Positions 17,991 to 26,116 of a stretch of 64,000 nucleotides of DNA are shown piece after piece. The stretch is from VXLM01 sp034421575. Its GTDB lineage: Bacteria; Chloroflexota; Dehalococcoidia; Lucifugimonadales; VXLM01. The notes under the pieces are model-generated. The model did no database searches, was not told the DNA's origin, and saw only the letters and a list, made by a program, of their open reading frames with translations. The stretch lies in assembly GCA_034421575.1 (NCBI GenBank), contig DAOUKG010000046.1, forward strand, positions 22,127 through 86,126. The letters run 5' to 3'. The translations under genes and the position numbers were made by a program. The first letter of the stretch is position 1. Every line of letters begins with the position of its first letter.

Positions 17991-20785
17991 ATCATCACGC
18001 GGTCCAGGTCCAGGCCGGGCGTTTTCGCCCTGCACCGCCTGAGGAACTCCGTATCTGGTGTCGGATCCGCGTGACTGGACAGATTGTCCGACCGTACCCT
18101 AATGAAGTTGAACCGGTCGGCGGCGTAGATACGGCATCCGGCCTGTGTCGCGGCGTGCAGGAAGTTCGTATCTTCCCTCAGCGAAATCGGGTCGAATGGT
18201 ATATCGCCGGCAGCGTCGGACCGTATGAACATCGTCCCGCCGGTTACGAAGTGGGTGAACGTGTGCTCACGAGCAACTTCAGCAAGGGCCGTTGTGTCTG
18301 CATCCTCGAAATACATGAAGAACGACGCCTTCCCAACGACCTCCGCATCCGAAAACGAGGCTGCGAGAATACTGTCGGACAAATACCGTTCTCCGTAATG
18401 ATCGTCATCGTCCATCTTGGCGACGTAGTTGCCCGATGCCGCCGCCACTCCCCTGTTTAGACAGTCTCCCAGGGTCGTGCGCCCCTCAATATGCAGCACC
18501 TGGACGTTTGGAATACCGTCGGTGTGCTTTCGGACGTCACCGAGATCGAACTGCGCATTGTTCAGGATGAGAATCAGTTCCTTATTCCCGTAGGTCTGCT
18601 TCGTGAAGTTCTCGATGCATCGAAGCACGTTTTCGGGACGCATGGTGGGCATCAGGACGCTCACCGACGGCTGTTCGGCAACGAGCGATTCCATGCCGAT
18701 GTTGCGGAAGACCTCGTTCATCCGATGCCGGTAGGTATGGTTCTCATGGACGAATCGGTAAGCAAGATGCCCCTCGCGTTCCCGCGCCTCCTCATCACCC
18801 ATGAGATCCAGAAGGTGGTCGATAGTGTCTTCCTTACTTCGCGAAACCCTGACGTGGTCTCCCAGCATCCGGCTCATTCCCACCGACTCTGAGGAGATCA
18901 CGGGAGTCCCACACGCGAGACTCTCGAAGACTCGGCGGGAGAACATCGTCGGAGAGTCACTCACGGTGTTCACGTTCAACAGCACGTCATAGCAGCGGTA
19001 TGCCGTCAGCATCTCTTGGTACGTGAGGTAACCCTTGATTGCTTGTCTATACTCGTCTGGGAATCGATAGAATGGCCCTAGGTCGCTCCGCGTGAGGTTG
19101 CGGTCGAATATATGCAGACCAAGCGGAAGGGCTGGATCTAGCAGATTCTGAAGCGCCTGTGAGCGTTCAGGGAACCTATGCTGGAGCCAGCTTCCCGGAA
19201 AGAAGACAGGGTAGTTTGGCCAGCCCTCTTCCTGGGACGGATTGTGTAGCCGAGGCTGCGCGGCAAAAGGCAGTACATAGACCCTGTCATGACCCAAAGT
19301 CTCCTCATAAAGCGGGACACTGGGTTCATCGGACGTAAAGATATAGTCGAATTCCCTGGCGGCGCCGATAAAGTCATCAAAGTGTGGAGGGTCTTCCTTG
19401 TTCCAAAATACCGTTGGAATCCCCTTGGAACGACAGTATTGCAGCAACTCTCGGAGCGGATTGTCCTCAAGATTCTCGTAGCCGACGATCTTGTGCCGCC
19501 ACTCTCGGTTGTTGCCGCTGAAGGCGGACTCCACAAGGAGGAAGGCGGGCGGGGTCTTCTCCAACTGATCGCGCCAGTTCTCGAGAGACAACAGCAGAAG
19601 ATTTGCCTCATACCGAAGAGAGTGTTCCGTAAACGTATCGAGAATGGCTGCAACAGTCGGACCGTCCGTCTTTGCTTCCGGCAAGTCCATGGGCGGGTAG
19701 GTGAGGAATTCCGTGATGTCTAGATTCTGACTCTTAGGAATGTACTTGTATCGCTTTGCCAGGTCTTCGTCCGGGCTGATCTCTGCCGAACGCCTGGATG
19801 CGGCTCCATAGAGGCGAAACATCTGGAACGGAAGCTTCCACAGTGTGCCCGGCTGCTTAAAAGCGCGCACCAGTGCCGCCCCGGTAAGGAAGGATGTGCT
19901 CGAATATGCTGCCTGCAGCCGGTGCCTGAGGACCCGTACCTCTCCCGTCCTTGCATCGAGGTTTCTCTTGAACCGGTCGAGTGCCATCTTGTCGAACCTG
20001 ACCTGGCGCTTGAGGCCCTGGTTCTCATCCCTCAGATAGTTCCTCTGGCGTGTTAGTTCCTGTATTCGGTTCTCTCGCTTCGTCAGCATTTCGTACAGTT
20101 TGGTGTCTGAGGCGACGAGCGCCGTCTGTGTCATGGACAAGACCGCCTCGGCATCAAGCTTCTGCCAGGTGGACTCACTGTTCTCCGACATGCTGCCAAC
20201 GAAACGTATATAGCTGTCCTCCACGCTGATGTGCTCAAGTGACAGCCTCGGCTTGAGCGCGTCGATCAGGTCCGTAAGGTAAAAGGTCTGATGGTGGTCT
20301 TCGTGGGGATGCAGTCCAAAGGGGGTCGTAATGACAAGCAGCCCACCTGGGCGCAGGTGTTCCAGGCTCCGCTCCAGCAGCGGACCGGGATCGTGGAGGT
20401 GTTCGAGAATCTCGCCCAGCACCACGGTGTCGAAGTGCCCGGTCACCGGCCGCTCGGAGATGAAGTCCCCTTGAATCAGCGTCGCGCGGCTGCGTACTTC
20501 CTCCGGCTCTTTGGCAAGCAGTTCGTTGGCGAATTCCAGGGCGTCGGGGTTCACCTCCACACCCGCAACGTCGATTCCCCGGCGTGCGAGCAGCACCTCC
20601 ATGATTCCCTCGCTGCAGCCCACGTCCAGCACTTTGGGGCCTTGGACTTGCTCAGCCATCCAGTCGACCCTGCGGCGGAGGACGTCGCCCATGGGGCCCC
20701 AGTCCACGAGGCCGAGGTACACTTGGGAGACACGATCTCTCACGTGCGCGTGGTCCATCGATTCGGGCTTATGTGTTTCTACCAT
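17987..20785 (-). CDS. Methyltransferase-glycosyltransferase-glycosyltransferase fusion protein, copy 2
   Basis: This 932-residue protein is the upstream paralogue of the gene at 15132-17990. Methyltransferase motif I is VLDVGCSEG at 52-60, with VVLGEILEHLHDPGPLL at 121-137. A coiled-coil-like stretch spans 225-295. The CgeB/DUF3880-like glycosyltransferase covers 375-700 (IPTVFWNKEDPPHFDDF at 456-472; FESLACGTPVISSESVG at 620-636). The GT2 domain covers 705-925, with KMDDDD at 790-795. It follows the ATPase-LRR gene by 22 bases. The start is less sure: Met1 has no clear ribosome site and Met10 is possible. Methyl caps often end O-antigen growth, so methylation-controlled chain length is one reading, but this is inference. 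Confidence 0.85.
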   Translation of the reverse strand: MVETHKPESMDHAHVRDRVSQVYLGLVDWGPMGDVLRRRVDWMAEQVQGPKVLDVGCSEGIMEVLLARRGIDVAGVEVNPDALEFANELLAKEPEEVRSRATLIQGDFISERPVTGHFDTVVLGEILEHLHDPGPLLERSLEHLRPGGLLVITTPFGLHPHEDHHQTFYLTDLIDALKPRLSLEHISVEDSYIRFVGSMSENSESTWQKLDAEAVLSMTQTALVASDTKLYEMLTKRENRIQELTRQRNYLRDENQGLKRQVRFDKMALDRFKRNLDARTGEVRVLRHRLQAAYSSTSFLTGAALVRAFKQPGTLWKLPFQMFRLYGAASRRSAEISPDEDLAKRYKYIPKSQNLDITEFLTYPPMDLPEAKTDGPTVAAILDTFTEHSLRYEANLLLLSLENWRDQLEKTPPAFLLVESAFSGNNREWRHKIVGYENLEDNPLRELLQYCRSKGIPTVFWNKEDPPHFDDFIGAAREFDYIFTSDEPSVPLYEETLGHDRVYVLPFAAQPRLHNPSQEEGWPNYPVFFPGSWLQHRFPERSQALQNLLDPALPLGLHIFDRNLTRSDLGPFYRFPDEYRQAIKGYLTYQEMLTAYRCYDVLLNVNTVSDSPTMFSRRVFESLACGTPVISSESVGMSRMLGDHVRVSRSKEDTIDHLLDLMGDEEAREREGHLAYRFVHENHTYRHRMNEVFRNIGMESLVAEQPSVSVLMPTMRPENVLRCIENFTKQTYGNKELILILNNAQFDLGDVRKHTDGIPNVQVLHIEGRTTLGDCLNRGVAAASGNYVAKMDDDDHYGERYLSDSILAASFSDAEVVGKASFFMYFEDADTTALAEVAREHTFTHFVTGGTMFIRSDAAGDIPFDPISLREDTNFLHAATQAGCRIYAADRFNFIRVRSDNLSSHADPTPDTEFLRRCRAKTPGLDLDRVMI

Positions 20786-20807
20786 GCTTGCTTGACTGTG
20801 ATTCCGG

Positions 20808-22346
20808 TCAATCGTCTGAGCATACCGGCAGACCGAGCTGGCGCTGGTCCGTGTCCGCTACGGATGCAAGACCGGTCGGAATGCACCCGACGAAATTGTT
20901 TCCGCTGAGGCGGTAGAACTGAAGGCTTTTGCCGAGATTTCCCAACTCGGACGGTAATGCTCCGCTCAACTGGTTTCCGTGGAGGCTCAGCTTGGTAAGG
21001 TCAGTCAAATTGCCAAGTTCGGCGGGCACTTTCCCACTCAGCCGGTTGTTGGAGAGCCATAGGTTATCCAGAATCCTGAGATTGCCCAGCTCACCCGGTA
21101 TTGTACCGCTCAATCGATTATTGTGAAGATATAGCCCTTCTAGAGATGTGGTCTTACCGAGTTCCGCGATGACCGGACCACTCAACCTATTGCTGTGGAG
21201 GTTGAGGACCTTCAGGTCCGATATCTCGCCCAGTTCCGGCGGGATTGGACCTTCCAGGTCGTTACTATGGAGGTCAAGTATCATCAGTTTTGAAAGACGC
21301 CCCAGTTCCGCCGGAATCTCTCCTTGCAATTGATTGTTTCGAAGGTCCAGGTGGGTAAGCTCGGCAAGGTTCCCCAACTCCCGTGGAAGCGAACCCCTCA
21401 GCTGGCTATCGCGAAGTATCAGCCGGGTCACCCGCCTTGGGTTGCCCCCGACCGTCACGCCTTCCCAGCTGGTAATCGGTACGTCCGTCGACCAATTCAG
21501 GCTGCCGCCCCCGGCGAGCCTGTCACGGGCCGCCAGCAGTGCTTCGGAATCTGAGGTCATCCCCGCGTTGGTGCCGGCTGCATGCGCGACATACGCCCGA
21601 AGCACTTCATCCACGCCGCCTACGGTTCTCACCTGGCCACGCTCCAGCCAGATCGCCTCGGTGCAGAACTCGCGAATAATCTCCGGGGACTGTGAAACGA
21701 CCACCAGCGTATTGGCTGAGGTCATCATCTCGTTGAAACGGTCCTTGGCCTTGAGCCGAAAGCTCTTGTCCCCGACGCCGATCACCTCGTCAACGAGAAG
21801 TACGTCAGGACGAATGCAAGTCGCTATCGACAGCACGAGCCGGGTACGCATTCCCGTCGAGTACGTCCGAATCGGCATGTAGATATAGTCGCCAAGCTCC
21901 GTGAACTCGATGATCTCCGGCAGTCTTCTGCTGATCTCCTTCTTCGTCAGACCAAGAAGGATTCCGGTGAGAACAATGTTCTCCAGCCCGGTGGCGTCGG
22001 GTCGGACGCCGAGGAGTTCCGGGAACAGGGTGGATATCGTTCCCCGGGTCTCCGCAACCCCGCGTGTGGGGTGGTAGATTCCTGCCATCACCCTCAGCAG
22101 CGTGCTCTTGCCGGCCCCGTTAGCCCCGATCAGGCCGACGCGCTGTCCCTTTGAAATGGCGATGTTCACGCCGTCCAGGATGGTAACGGTGGTTGAAGAC
22201 CCACGACCGAAGCTCAGCCTCCCGCCAATCTGCGTAGGCGCAGCTTGTGACGCGCTCGTCCCCCTTCTTGCGCGATGCGGAATTCGGCGCCGCGCCGGAA
22301 TCTCCAGCGTCACGTCCTGCAAGCTGATGGCGTAGTCGTTGTCCAT
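20808..22346 (-). CDS. Wzt-type ABC transporter ATPase fused to a plant-type leucine-rich-repeat domain
   Basis: The protein has 512 residues. Residues 1-260 form a polysaccharide-export ATPase: Walker A GANGAGKST at 74-82, signature TYSTGMRTRL at 161-170, Walker B DVLLVDE at 181-187. The H-loop position reads VVSQS (217-221), with Gln where His is expected. Residues 268-307 (LAARDRLAGG, then WSTDVPITSWEGVTV) match the N-terminal cap of plant-type LRR proteins. About eight 24-residue repeats of the form LxLxxNxLSGxIPxELGNL follow (about 307-498), closing with a Cys488/Cys509 pair. Wzt proteins normally carry a glycan-binding beta-sandwich here. The frame is continuous with no frameshift. Its stop lies 22 bases before the glycosyltransferase and its start is 4 bases after wzm. 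Confidence 0.85.
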   Translation of the reverse strand: MDNDYAISLQDVTLEIPARRRIPHRARRGTSASQAAPTQIGGRLSFGRGSSTTVTILDGVNIAISKGQRVGLIGANGAGKSTLLRVMAGIYHPTRGVAETRGTISTLFPELLGVRPDATGLENIVLTGILLGLTKKEISRRLPEIIEFTELGDYIYMPIRTYSTGMRTRLVLSIATCIRPDVLLVDEVIGVGDKSFRLKAKDRFNEMMTSANTLVVVSQSPEIIREFCTEAIWLERGQVRTVGGVDEVLRAYVAHAAGTNAGMTSDSEALLAARDRLAGGGSLNWSTDVPITSWEGVTVGGNPRRVTRLILRDSQLRGSLPRELGNLAELTHLDLRNNQLQGEIPAELGRLSKLMILDLHSNDLEGPIPPELGEISDLKVLNLHSNRLSGPVIAELGKTTSLEGLYLHNNRLSGTIPGELGNLRILDNLWLSNNRLSGKVPAELGNLTDLTKLSLHGNQLSGALPSELGNLGKSLQFYRLSGNNFVGCIPTGLASVADTDQRQLGLPVCSDD

Positions 22347-22349
22347 GAA

Positions 22350-23171
22350 TCATATCCAGAGCGTGAGTGATCTGCGCAGCCGACTGTATGTCGCGAACAT
22401 GATCGCGATGCCGACGACGTTAATTGCCAAGACGACCCCCCACGAGGTCAAGGAGGCTGTCTCACCGGTCAGCGGCGCCCTCACGACCTCGAGGAAGTGC
22501 GTGAATGGATTGTAGTTCGCCAGATAGGCCCGGTCGTTCAGGCCGTCCGCGTACCAGAACACGGGCGTGGCGAAGAAGAGAAACCTCATCACCGCTCGAA
22601 GCAGATGAGTAAAGTCACGGAACCTCGTCCCGATGAATCCCAAGAGCGGTACGGCCCACAAGGTGGTGACAGCCAGGGTTGCCAGTCCCGGGAGCGCGAG
22701 AAGCATTATCGGCTCAACGGGTGTCTGCGTGATGACCATGACCGCAATGAACACCAGCGAGTGGATGCCCAACTTGACCAGGTGCTCAACGACATTCCGC
22801 AGTACGTAGGTATAGAGGGGGTTGTTGATCGAAACGATCTGCCGCGCATTCACGACAAAGACGTTCGCCCCCGTCGTGAGCGTATTCGACACGTACTGCC
22901 AAAGCACCACGCCGGCCGCCATGTATACCAGGTAATCACCCTGATCGTGGCCGAGCAGGCGACCGAAGAGGAGGCCAAGCCCAGCTACCCACACTGCAAC
23001 GATAATGACTTCCCACAGAGGGCCAATGAACGCGCGGCGGTACTGCAGTTCGAAGTCGTACCAACCGAGGGTAATCCAGAGCGGAGTCCTGACAAATGAC
23101 TGGACGATGTCGTCCACACCGGACAGAAACCGAGCGTCGGACGACCTGACTGTCACATCGGAGTTGCGCAA
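22350..23171 (-). CDS. wzm: ABC-2 type polysaccharide/polyol phosphate export permease (Wzm-like)
   Basis: The 273-residue inner-membrane permease has six hydrophobic helices. A cytoplasmic N-terminal amphipathic region (LGWYDFELQYRRAFIGPLW, about 35-53) is typical of Wzm/TagG proteins, and NPFTHFLEVVRAPL (about 219-232) is the conserved re-entrant segment before the last helices. It pairs with the ATPase encoded 4 bases downstream to move a lipid-linked glycan across the membrane. It is the first gene of the locus; the 99 bases upstream to the HesB-like gene show no clear promoter. Confidence 0.9.
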   Translation of the reverse strand: MRNSDVTVRSSDARFLSGVDDIVQSFVRTPLWITLGWYDFELQYRRAFIGPLWEVIIVAVWVAGLGLLFGRLLGHDQGDYLVYMAAGVVLWQYVSNTLTTGANVFVVNARQIVSINNPLYTYVLRNVVEHLVKLGIHSLVFIAVMVITQTPVEPIMLLALPGLATLAVTTLWAVPLLGFIGTRFRDFTHLLRAVMRFLFFATPVFWYADGLNDRAYLANYNPFTHFLEVVRAPLTGETASLTSWGVVLAINVVGIAIMFATYSRLRRSLTLWI

Positions 23172-23270
23172 CTATCGATACCCGACCGAGCGCGGAGCAA
23201 AGATCGCTTCATAAGGAGAGCCGCTTTCTTCACCGCGCGAGCTTGTCATCCTTGCCACTCCCCGAACGCC

Positions 23271-23555
23271 TTAATATACGTCCAGCGTGAAGCCCGCTCC
23301 TTGGGGCGTCTGTTTGAAATCGAATACCGACTGTTCGAGATTCTCGGCGAGTCCCGGGTCGATCGCGAGGACTACCGTTCCTTCGTGCTCGAAGAAGATC
23401 TCGCCGCCCTTTTCCATATCGATGACCACTCCGAAGTCGCCGGGTCCCGTCCACTCCGGTTTGACCGCCAGTTTCAAGAACCGACCCCCAGGCAGCGCCC
23501 TCGAGGCCAATATGGTCTTGAGTTCGTCCTTTGCCGCGTCGGTAACCTGAAGCAT
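23271..23555 (-). CDS. HesB/IscA-like domain protein lacking cysteines
   Basis: The 94-residue protein has the HesB fold pattern: an N-terminal helix (LQVTDAAKDELKTILASR), then beta-strands through FLKLAVKPEWTGPG, GGEIFFEHEGTVVLAIDPG and GAGFTLDVY. A-type Fe-S carriers bind the cluster with one Cys after the first strands and a C-terminal CxC. This protein has no Cys at all, so it cannot hold a cluster that way. The ATG at 23555 has GGAG 7 bases upstream; the longer frame would overlap the preceding gene. Thirteen bases separate it from the MetE-like gene, so it is likely in the same transcript. Confidence 0.75.
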   Translation of the reverse strand: MLQVTDAAKDELKTILASRALPGGRFLKLAVKPEWTGPGDFGVVIDMEKGGEIFFEHEGTVVLAIDPGLAENLEQSVFDFKQTPQGAGFTLDVY

Positions 23556-23568
23556 GGGAGGCTCCGTC

Positions 23569-24609
23569 CTATCCCTCAAGTTCGCGGCGCACGATCTGCG
23601 TGCCTGCAACCATGGCGTTCAGCTTGAGCCGCGTTATCCAGCGTGGAAGCTGGAAGAAGCCGCAGTCCGGGTTCACCACCAACTGCTCCACTGGCCCGTA
23701 CTGCATCGCGAGCCGGATGCGCTCCGCCACGTCCTCTGGACTCTCGACATAGAACGACTTCACGTCGATGACCCCGATGCCGAGCTTCTTGTCGCCCGCC
23801 CAGTCCTTCCAGTGCTCGATCTCGCTCATCTCCCGATTTGCGTATTCGAGCACCAGTTCGTCGTACCGGCACTCCTGCACCTTGGGGAACATCCACGCAA
23901 ACGAGCGCTTGCCGCGGGGCCTGCTGGTGAGATTCCCAAAGCAGATGTGCAGCGCCAGCTTCGCATTCACCCCCTCCACCGCCGCGTTGTATAGGTCTAT
24001 CCAGTCATCGAGCTGACCCGGAATAACGGCGAAAGAGGGTTCGTCGAGTTGGATGTAGTCGACGCCTTCCGCCACCAATGCCTTGAGTTCCCTGTTGATC
24101 GCCTTCGCGAATTCCCAGGACATCTCGACCCTGTCCCTGTACACGTCGCCTGGACGAATGTGAATCGTCAGCGTCAGGGGGCCGGGACAGGTCATCTTGA
24201 TGGGTTTGGTCGTGTTGGCCCGAGCATACCGGTACTCATCGACGATACCAAGACCACCCGGCACGCCGAGCTTCTCCACGGCTTTGTAGCGGGGTGGAGA
24301 GTCATAGCCGTACAGACCGACCTTCCGCAGCTCCGGCTCCTGCTCTATGCCCTGAATCCGCTTGTAGAAGCTCTGCACGAAGTACCATCGCCTCATCTCC
24401 CCGTCCGAGATGATGTCGACCCCTGCCTTCTCCTGGTCGAGTATCGCCATATTCACGGCGTCGTCATACAGCTCCCGCTCGTCGGTTCGCCCGTAGCCGC
24501 CCTTCTCGATCTCGTCCAAGGCCGTCCACATCCAGCCGGGATAGGCATGGCTCCCGATTACGGTTGTGGGCAAGAGGCTTGGGGCGGACGCGGTCATTTC
24601 ATGCTCCAT
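23569..24609 (-). CDS. Cobalamin-independent methionine synthase C-terminal-like methyltransferase
   Basis: The 346-residue TIM barrel resembles the catalytic half of MetE. LPTTVIGSHAYP opens strand 1. GVDIISDGEMRRWYFVQSF is the substrate region, LDEPSFAVIP the mid-barrel acidic segment. LHICFGN (about 222-228) with NPDCGFF (about 313-319) supplies the His/Cys and Cys zinc ligands. Single-domain MetE homologues transfer methyl groups to thiols, often with methylcobalamin, a corrinoid protein or another donor, so the substrate need not be homocysteine. The ATG at 24597 has GGAG at proper spacing and may be the true start, four codons in. Confidence 0.85.
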   Translation of the reverse strand: MEHEMTASAPSLLPTTVIGSHAYPGWMWTALDEIEKGGYGRTDERELYDDAVNMAILDQEKAGVDIISDGEMRRWYFVQSFYKRIQGIEQEPELRKVGLYGYDSPPRYKAVEKLGVPGGLGIVDEYRYARANTTKPIKMTCPGPLTLTIHIRPGDVYRDRVEMSWEFAKAINRELKALVAEGVDYIQLDEPSFAVIPGQLDDWIDLYNAAVEGVNAKLALHICFGNLTSRPRGKRSFAWMFPKVQECRYDELVLEYANREMSEIEHWKDWAGDKKLGIGVIDVKSFYVESPEDVAERIRLAMQYGPVEQLVVNPDCGFFQLPRWITRLKLNAMVAGTQIVRRELEG

Positions 24610-24701
24610 TGAATCGAAAAGTAGGTTTCAAGTATATGGGGTAAGCCGTGCGGAATCCAGAACGTGAGGGGCGCTCCGGCCGACGGCGGCCTCGACAAAA
24701 A

Positions 24702-25049
24702 CTACACCACCTGCCTAGTCGCCGCTCGGAGACGCTGCTCCAGCACCCGAATTCTCCCTCGCAACTCGTCCTTTTCCTCCTCTGCCTGTTCGAGCCGATC
24801 TAGGAGCTTGATAACCACCTCGACTCCGGCGAGGTTCACGCCGAGATCGTTGATGAGCCCACGGATCCGCTGCACTCGTTCCACCTCGCGGCGCGAGTAC
24901 ATCCGCTGATTGCCCAATGTGCGCCGGGGCTGTACGAGGCCGATGCTCTCGTAGTAGCGAAGCGTCTGCGTCCTGACCCCCACGATGCGCGCCGCCACGC
25001 TGATAACGAAGCACGGTTCGTCGTATCCGACCATATCCTCCATGTTCAT
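24702..25049 (-). CDS. hspR: MerR-family heat-shock repressor, HspR type
   Basis: The 115-residue protein has an N-terminal MerR winged helix: FVISVAARIVGVRTQTLRYYESIGLVQPRRT (about 14-44, helix-turn-helix then wing with Arg-rich contact), and NQRMYSRREVERVQRI. A leucine-rich coiled coil (about 80-110) serves for dimerisation. No metal-binding Cys pair follows, which fits HspR rather than CueR/MerR. HspR binds HAIR operators and represses chaperone genes, often with DnaK as co-repressor. It starts 3 bases after the dnaJ-like gene, the usual dnaJ-hspR order, but dnaK and grpE are not beside it. Confidence 0.88.
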   Translation of the reverse strand: MNMEDMVGYDEPCFVISVAARIVGVRTQTLRYYESIGLVQPRRTLGNQRMYSRREVERVQRIRGLINDLGVNLAGVEVVIKLLDRLEQAEEEKDELRGRIRVLEQRLRAATRQVV

Positions 25050-25052
25050 TGC

Positions 25053-25943
25053 TTACCCCTTTCCGGTGCGGAGCACGCGCAGTCGCTCAAAGATCTCCCG
25101 CTCTTCGTCACGCATGGGTTCGGGCATCGTCGGCCGGACCACCACGAACAGGTCACCCTTGGCATCGGGCGATCCAAGATTCGGCATACCCTTGCCCTTC
25201 AGACGAATTCTCTGACCGTTCCGGCTCCCCGAGGGAATCTTCAGTTGGACCTTCCCGGTTATGGTGGAAATCTCGACCTCCGCGCCCAGTGCCGCATCGT
25301 CGAGCGGCACCGGAACGTCCAGGTACAGATCGTCGCCCAGTCGCTGGAAATTGGGGTGAGGCTCCACGACCATCTTCAGCCGGAGGTCCTGGTTCTCCGC
25401 CGGTCTCACCTTCACCACCGAACCGGTGTCCACTCCCGGCGGAATGTCGACCTCTATCCGGCGCTCTCGCCCGCTCTGCGTGATCGTCACCGTCCTCTTC
25501 GACCCAAGATACGCCTCTTCCAGGGTCACCTCGATGTCGAGCTCCAGTCGCTGAGGACGCGTCGGCGATTCCCTCCGGCTGCGCTGCGATTTCCGAAAGA
25601 GGTCCTCGAAGCCGCCGAACAGGTCGTCGGACTCAAACCCGTCGTGGCCTGTCCATGTATGCGTCCTGCCTCCGCTCGGACCGGCGTATCGCGACTCGAA
25701 CTCCTCCGCCCGCCTCCAGTCGTCACCGTACTTGTCGTACTTCTTACGACTCTCCTCGTCGGACAACACCTCGTTAGCCTCGTTGATCTCCTTGAACTTG
25801 GCCTCGGCCTGCTTGTCGTCCGGGTTCAAGTCGGGATGGTATTTGCGCGCAAGCCTCCGAAACGCCTGGCGAATATCCTTCTCCGTAGCGCTCTTGCCTA
25901 CGCCCAAGACGTCGTAGTAGCTCTTTGATTTCCGCGTGGTCAT
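25053..25943 (-). CDS. DnaJ-type co-chaperone without zinc domain (CbpA-like)
   Basis: The 296-residue protein has a J domain at 7-73, with the HPD motif in RRLARKYHPDLNPDD that stimulates DnaK ATPase. A Gly/Phe/Arg-rich stretch follows (about 75-135). Two C-terminal substrate domains (about 140-290) include GSKRTVTITQSG, PPGVDTGSVVKVRPAEN, DLYLDVPVPLDDAALGAEVEI and KGKGMPNLG. No CxxCxGxG zinc repeats occur, so it is a CbpA/DnaJ2 type rather than full DnaJ. It is transcribed with hspR and diverges from hsp20 over a 266-base region. Confidence 0.9.
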   Translation of the reverse strand: MTTRKSKSYYDVLGVGKSATEKDIRQAFRRLARKYHPDLNPDDKQAEAKFKEINEANEVLSDEESRKKYDKYGDDWRRAEEFESRYAGPSGGRTHTWTGHDGFESDDLFGGFEDLFRKSQRSRRESPTRPQRLELDIEVTLEEAYLGSKRTVTITQSGRERRIEVDIPPGVDTGSVVKVRPAENQDLRLKMVVEPHPNFQRLGDDLYLDVPVPLDDAALGAEVEISTITGKVQLKIPSGSRNGQRIRLKGKGMPNLGSPDAKGDLFVVVRPTMPEPMRDEEREIFERLRVLRTGKG

Positions 25944-26017
25944 TACCTTGGTCTCAGTCGGACTACCCGAACTTGACTCTACTGCCTATTTCCGCTGGTG
26001 ACTTCTGCATATCCAAT

Positions 26018-26042
26018 GTAGGGGCGACCCTTGTGGTCGCCC
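26018..26042. repeat. GTAGGGGCGACC hairpin repeat, copy 1
   Basis: GGGGCGACC and GGTCGCCC flank a CTTGTG-type loop, giving a perfect hairpin of at least eight pairs. The same 25 bases recur at 31224-31248 between nusG and rplK. It lies in the divergent dnaJ/hsp20 spacer 25944-26209, whose remainder is AT-rich and holds the hsp20 promoter. No typical HAIR operator was found in this spacer. Confidence 0.55.
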
Positions 26043-26116
26043 TCCACCTCATACGGCAATATTACTACACGTATAGGTATCGCTCAACTGTACATGCAGT
26101 AAATACTATAACTCTA

